Position numbers and translations under genes: made by a program
Notes under the pieces: model-generated
Seen by the model: the letters and a program-made list of their open reading frames with translations, nothing else
Database searches by the model: none
What the model was told of the DNA's origin: nothing
Part shown: positions 62,079 to 64,000 of the stretch, in pieces
How positions within the stretch are numbered: the stretch's first letter is position 1
Layout: each line of letters begins with the position of its first letter
Source: Janthinobacterium sp051380735
GTDB taxonomy: Bacteria > Pseudomonadota > Gammaproteobacteria > Burkholderiales > Burkholderiaceae_D
Direction of reading: 5' to 3'
DNA length: 64,000 nucleotides
NCBI RefSeq assembly: GCF_051380735.1
Contig: NZ_JBNYXQ010000005.1
Coordinates: 289,983-353,982 of the forward strand

Positions 62079-63356
62079 TTATTCATACCGCAGCGCTTCG
62101 GCCGGCTTCACGCGCGCCGCGCGCCAGCTCGGGTAGACGGTCGCCACCAGCGCCAGGCCAAAGGCGATCAGGCCGATCTGCGCCACGTCCAGCCAGTGCA
62201 GGTCGGACGGCACGGCGCTGATCTGGTAGATCTCTTTTGAGATGAAGTGCAGGCCGAAAATGCCTTCGATAAACGGCACGATCACGCCGACGTTCAGCGC
62301 CAGCAGCACGCCGCCGGCCACGCCCAGGGCGCTCCCCAGCAGGCCTACCAGCGCGCCCTGGATCATGAAGATCTTCATGATGGAAAACGGCGAGGCGCCC
62401 AGCGTGCGCAAAATCGCGATATCGGCCTGCTTGTCGGTCACCGACATCACCAGCGTCGACACCAGGTTGAAGGCGGCCACCGCGATAATCATGCTGAGGA
62501 TAATGAACATCATGTTTTTCTGGCTTTGCACCAGCGCATACCAGCTGGCGCTGGCGCGCGACCAGTCGCGCATCCACAGTTCGCCCGGCATCGATGCCTT
62601 CAGTTCGCGCGCCACCTGCGGCGCCTGGTTCATGTCATGCAGACGCAGACGCAGGCCGGAGGGGCCGTCGAGCATCAGCAGCTGTTCGGCGTCCTGCATG
62701 TTGACAAACGCCAGGCTGGCATCAAGCTCATTGTGGCCCGCTTCAAAAATGCCCGACACCTTCAGCGCGCGCATGCGCGGCATGACCATGCTGTTGAGGG
62801 AGTCGCCGGCGCGCGGTTCGCGTTCCAGCATCAGCGTCACGTTCTGGCCCACGGTCACGCCTAGCGCCTTGGCCAGGTCGATACCGAGCACGATATTCCA
62901 GGAGTCTGGCGTCAGGGAGCTGAACTGGCCCTGTTTCATCTGCCCTGCCACGCTGGAGACTTTGGCTTCCTGCAGCGGCAGCACGCCGCGCACCACCGAT
63001 GGGCGCATGGTTTCGTCGTTGAGCAGCATGCCCTGGGTTTCCACGAACGGCGCCACGGCTTTGACCTGCTCATTGGCGTAGGCGGCTTTTTCCTGCTCCT
63101 GCCAGTTCGGCATGGCGCCGCGCGTGTCGAAGACTTCCACATGGGCCAGCACCGACATCAGCCGGTCGGTGACTTCCTTCTGGAAGCCGTTCATCACGGA
63201 CAGCACCACGATCAGGGCCGCCACGCCCAGCGCGATGCCGGCCACCGAAATCATGGAAATAAAGGAGATAAAACTGTTGCGACCGCTGCGTTTGCCGGCG
63301 CGCGTGTAGCGCACGCCGACCTGCCACTCGTAAGGTAATTGTTTGATGATGCTCAT
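62079..63356 (-). CDS. lolC: LolC/LolE-family lipoprotein-releasing permease (copy 1)
   Basis: A 425-residue paralogue of the neighbouring permease, first gene of the Lol unit. It has the same N-terminal helix block (FISFISMISVAGIALGVAALIVVLSVMNGFQ) and C-terminal helices (VSTLVMSVTDKQADIAILRTLGASPFSIMKIFMIQGALVGLLG, split by family variation), ending RAARVKPAEALRYE. ATG 63356 is chosen by alignment with copy 2; no strong ribosome site. In E. coli LolC and LolE form a heterodimer with LolD; a similar arrangement is likely here. Confidence 0.88.
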   Translation of the reverse strand: MSIIKQLPYEWQVGVRYTRAGKRSGRNSFISFISMISVAGIALGVAALIVVLSVMNGFQKEVTDRLMSVLAHVEVFDTRGAMPNWQEQEKAAYANEQVKAVAPFVETQGMLLNDETMRPSVVRGVLPLQEAKVSSVAGQMKQGQFSSLTPDSWNIVLGIDLAKALGVTVGQNVTLMLEREPRAGDSLNSMVMPRMRALKVSGIFEAGHNELDASLAFVNMQDAEQLLMLDGPSGLRLRLHDMNQAPQVARELKASMPGELWMRDWSRASASWYALVQSQKNMMFIILSMIIAVAAFNLVSTLVMSVTDKQADIAILRTLGASPFSIMKIFMIQGALVGLLGSALGVAGGVLLALNVGVIVPFIEGIFGLHFISKEIYQISAVPSDLHWLDVAQIGLIAFGLALVATVYPSWRAARVKPAEALRYE

Positions 63357-63483
63357 TTGATACTTATGCGCTCCCGCGACAACGATGATATGCGAGCGCG
63401 CAGTGTGCCACATAATCATCATTTCATGCGTGAAACAAGCCACGCAGGCCCCGTTTTGCGGCTGTCAGACCGCCGGAAAACCG

Positions 63484-63828
63484 TCAGCCACCGGCCGCTG
63501 CGTCTTTTTCCAGTTGCAGCCGCGCTTTTTCGCAAGCTTTGGCGGAACTGAAAAAATGATCCCAGGCGTCGATGCCGGCCGCGTTCTGGTCGGCAAATTG
63601 CGTCTGTTTCGAGCCCATATAGTCTTTTTGATCGTACAGCCGCTTGAGTCGCTTGAATTTTTCAGGCATGGCCCTGGCCTTGCCGCAGGCTTGCGCAAAA
63701 TGTTCGCCGCCATCATCGTACAGCGTGAAAATTGTCTTCGCTGCATCGGCTGGGACCGGGTCCGCCGCGCCCGCCAGCGACACTTGCGCCAGCAGAAACA
63801 CACTCGTCGCCATCAATTTCAGTTTCAT
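63484..63828 (-). CDS. Small secreted protein of unknown function
   Basis: A 114-residue protein with a signal peptide ending at about residue 21 (LLAQVSLAGAADP). The mature part is helical and charged with two cysteines (AQACGKAR and AKACEKAR), likely forming one disulfide. I do not recognise the family. ATG 63828 is set by GAGG about 7 bases upstream; the frame is open to 63975 but that part lacks features. It is encoded 128 bases upstream of lolC on the same strand. The last 170 bases of the window show no gene I can support. Confidence 0.6.
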   Translation of the reverse strand: MKLKLMATSVFLLAQVSLAGAADPVPADAAKTIFTLYDDGGEHFAQACGKARAMPEKFKRLKRLYDQKDYMGSKQTQFADQNAAGIDAWDHFFSSAKACEKARLQLEKDAAAGG

Positions 63829-64000
63829 TGCATGCCTCATGCTTTTTTTCGCCAGTTGCGATTGTATCAATCCGGCGTAAAAATAGGCTATGTCACCATC
63901 AAGTGTGGGAAGGTTCCCATAGTGGCTTTGAGCAAGCTTTCCGGGGACAAAATTCTCCTGGCGTCGAGTATCCACCGCCAGCCCAGGTAACTGGGCAGAT

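Noticed and set aside
63829..64000. Open frames at the right edge
   Set aside because: No motif, ribosome site or codon bias supports a gene; any gene there would be cut by the edge.

Overview
The window is a gene-dense, GC-rich chromosomal segment of a betaproteobacterium, most likely an Oxalobacteraceae member (Janthinobacterium/Massilia/Duganella type). This rests on gene content and order (wrbA-DUF2069-FAD oxidase, lolC/E-lolD-tatD, comEC next to a SUV3-like helicase, a dCTP deaminase, an AdiA-type decarboxylase), on codon use, and on GGGTCAGACCC-type intergenic palindromes. I see no rRNA, tRNA, CRISPR array, prophage or insertion sequence. No gene-free stretch exceeds about 300 bases; the longest are 614-899, 30492-30751, 35401-35627 and 39116-39343. 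The stretch 46802-47503 holds only gene remnants.

Layout. 1-613: 5' part of aroC. 900-5879: a receiver/GGDEF/EAL signalling protein, a CBS protein, a 2OG-Fe(II) oxygenase and the O-acetylhomoserine sulfhydrylase metY, which leads into a coupled hydrolase and a large WG-like protein (to 8696). 8698-18631: a YihY membrane protein diverging from wrbA, DUF2069, FAD oxidase, DUF4124, FtsX-like permease, AttH/CrtC-like lipocalin and an MsbA-type ABC exporter. 18640-25953: amino-acid exporter, threonine-aldolase-like enzyme, FadL-like porin, a sensory GGDEF-EAL protein and thyA. 25981-30491: a nonsense-interrupted ankyrin-like gene, a SMI1-like protein and a TonB-dependent-receptor-like barrel. 30752-34008: a three-gene TerD-family stress cluster. 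34124-37941: hydrolase, folA, and an inducible-type arginine/lysine/ornithine decarboxylase behind a structured leader. 38021-43452: acyltransferase, DUF1800/DUF1501 export pair, intradiol dioxygenase. 43571-46801: a Cpx-like envelope-stress module (Spy/CpxP-like chaperone, CpxR, CpxA) with an array of GTAAA repeats between the divergent genes, then a FlxA-like protein. 46964-47502: a decayed prpF-like gene. 47504-51554: dcd, hydrolase, HAD phosphatase, TSUP transporter, LysR regulator. 51601-63828: chemoreceptor, ComEC, SUV3-like helicase, PQQ-type sugar dehydrogenase, TatD, LolD, two tandem LolC/E paralogues and a small secreted protein.

Functional threads are envelope biogenesis and stress (Lol, Cpx, MsbA-like exporter, FadL, TonB barrel), c-di-GMP signalling, nucleotide metabolism (thyA, folA and dcd at separate loci) and tellurium-type stress proteins.

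The most distinctive non-coding signals are the CpxR-box array at 44079-44160, two copies of a composite double-palindrome repeat (20403-20523 and 61961-62061), and the decarboxylase leader with competing hairpins (35490-35617).
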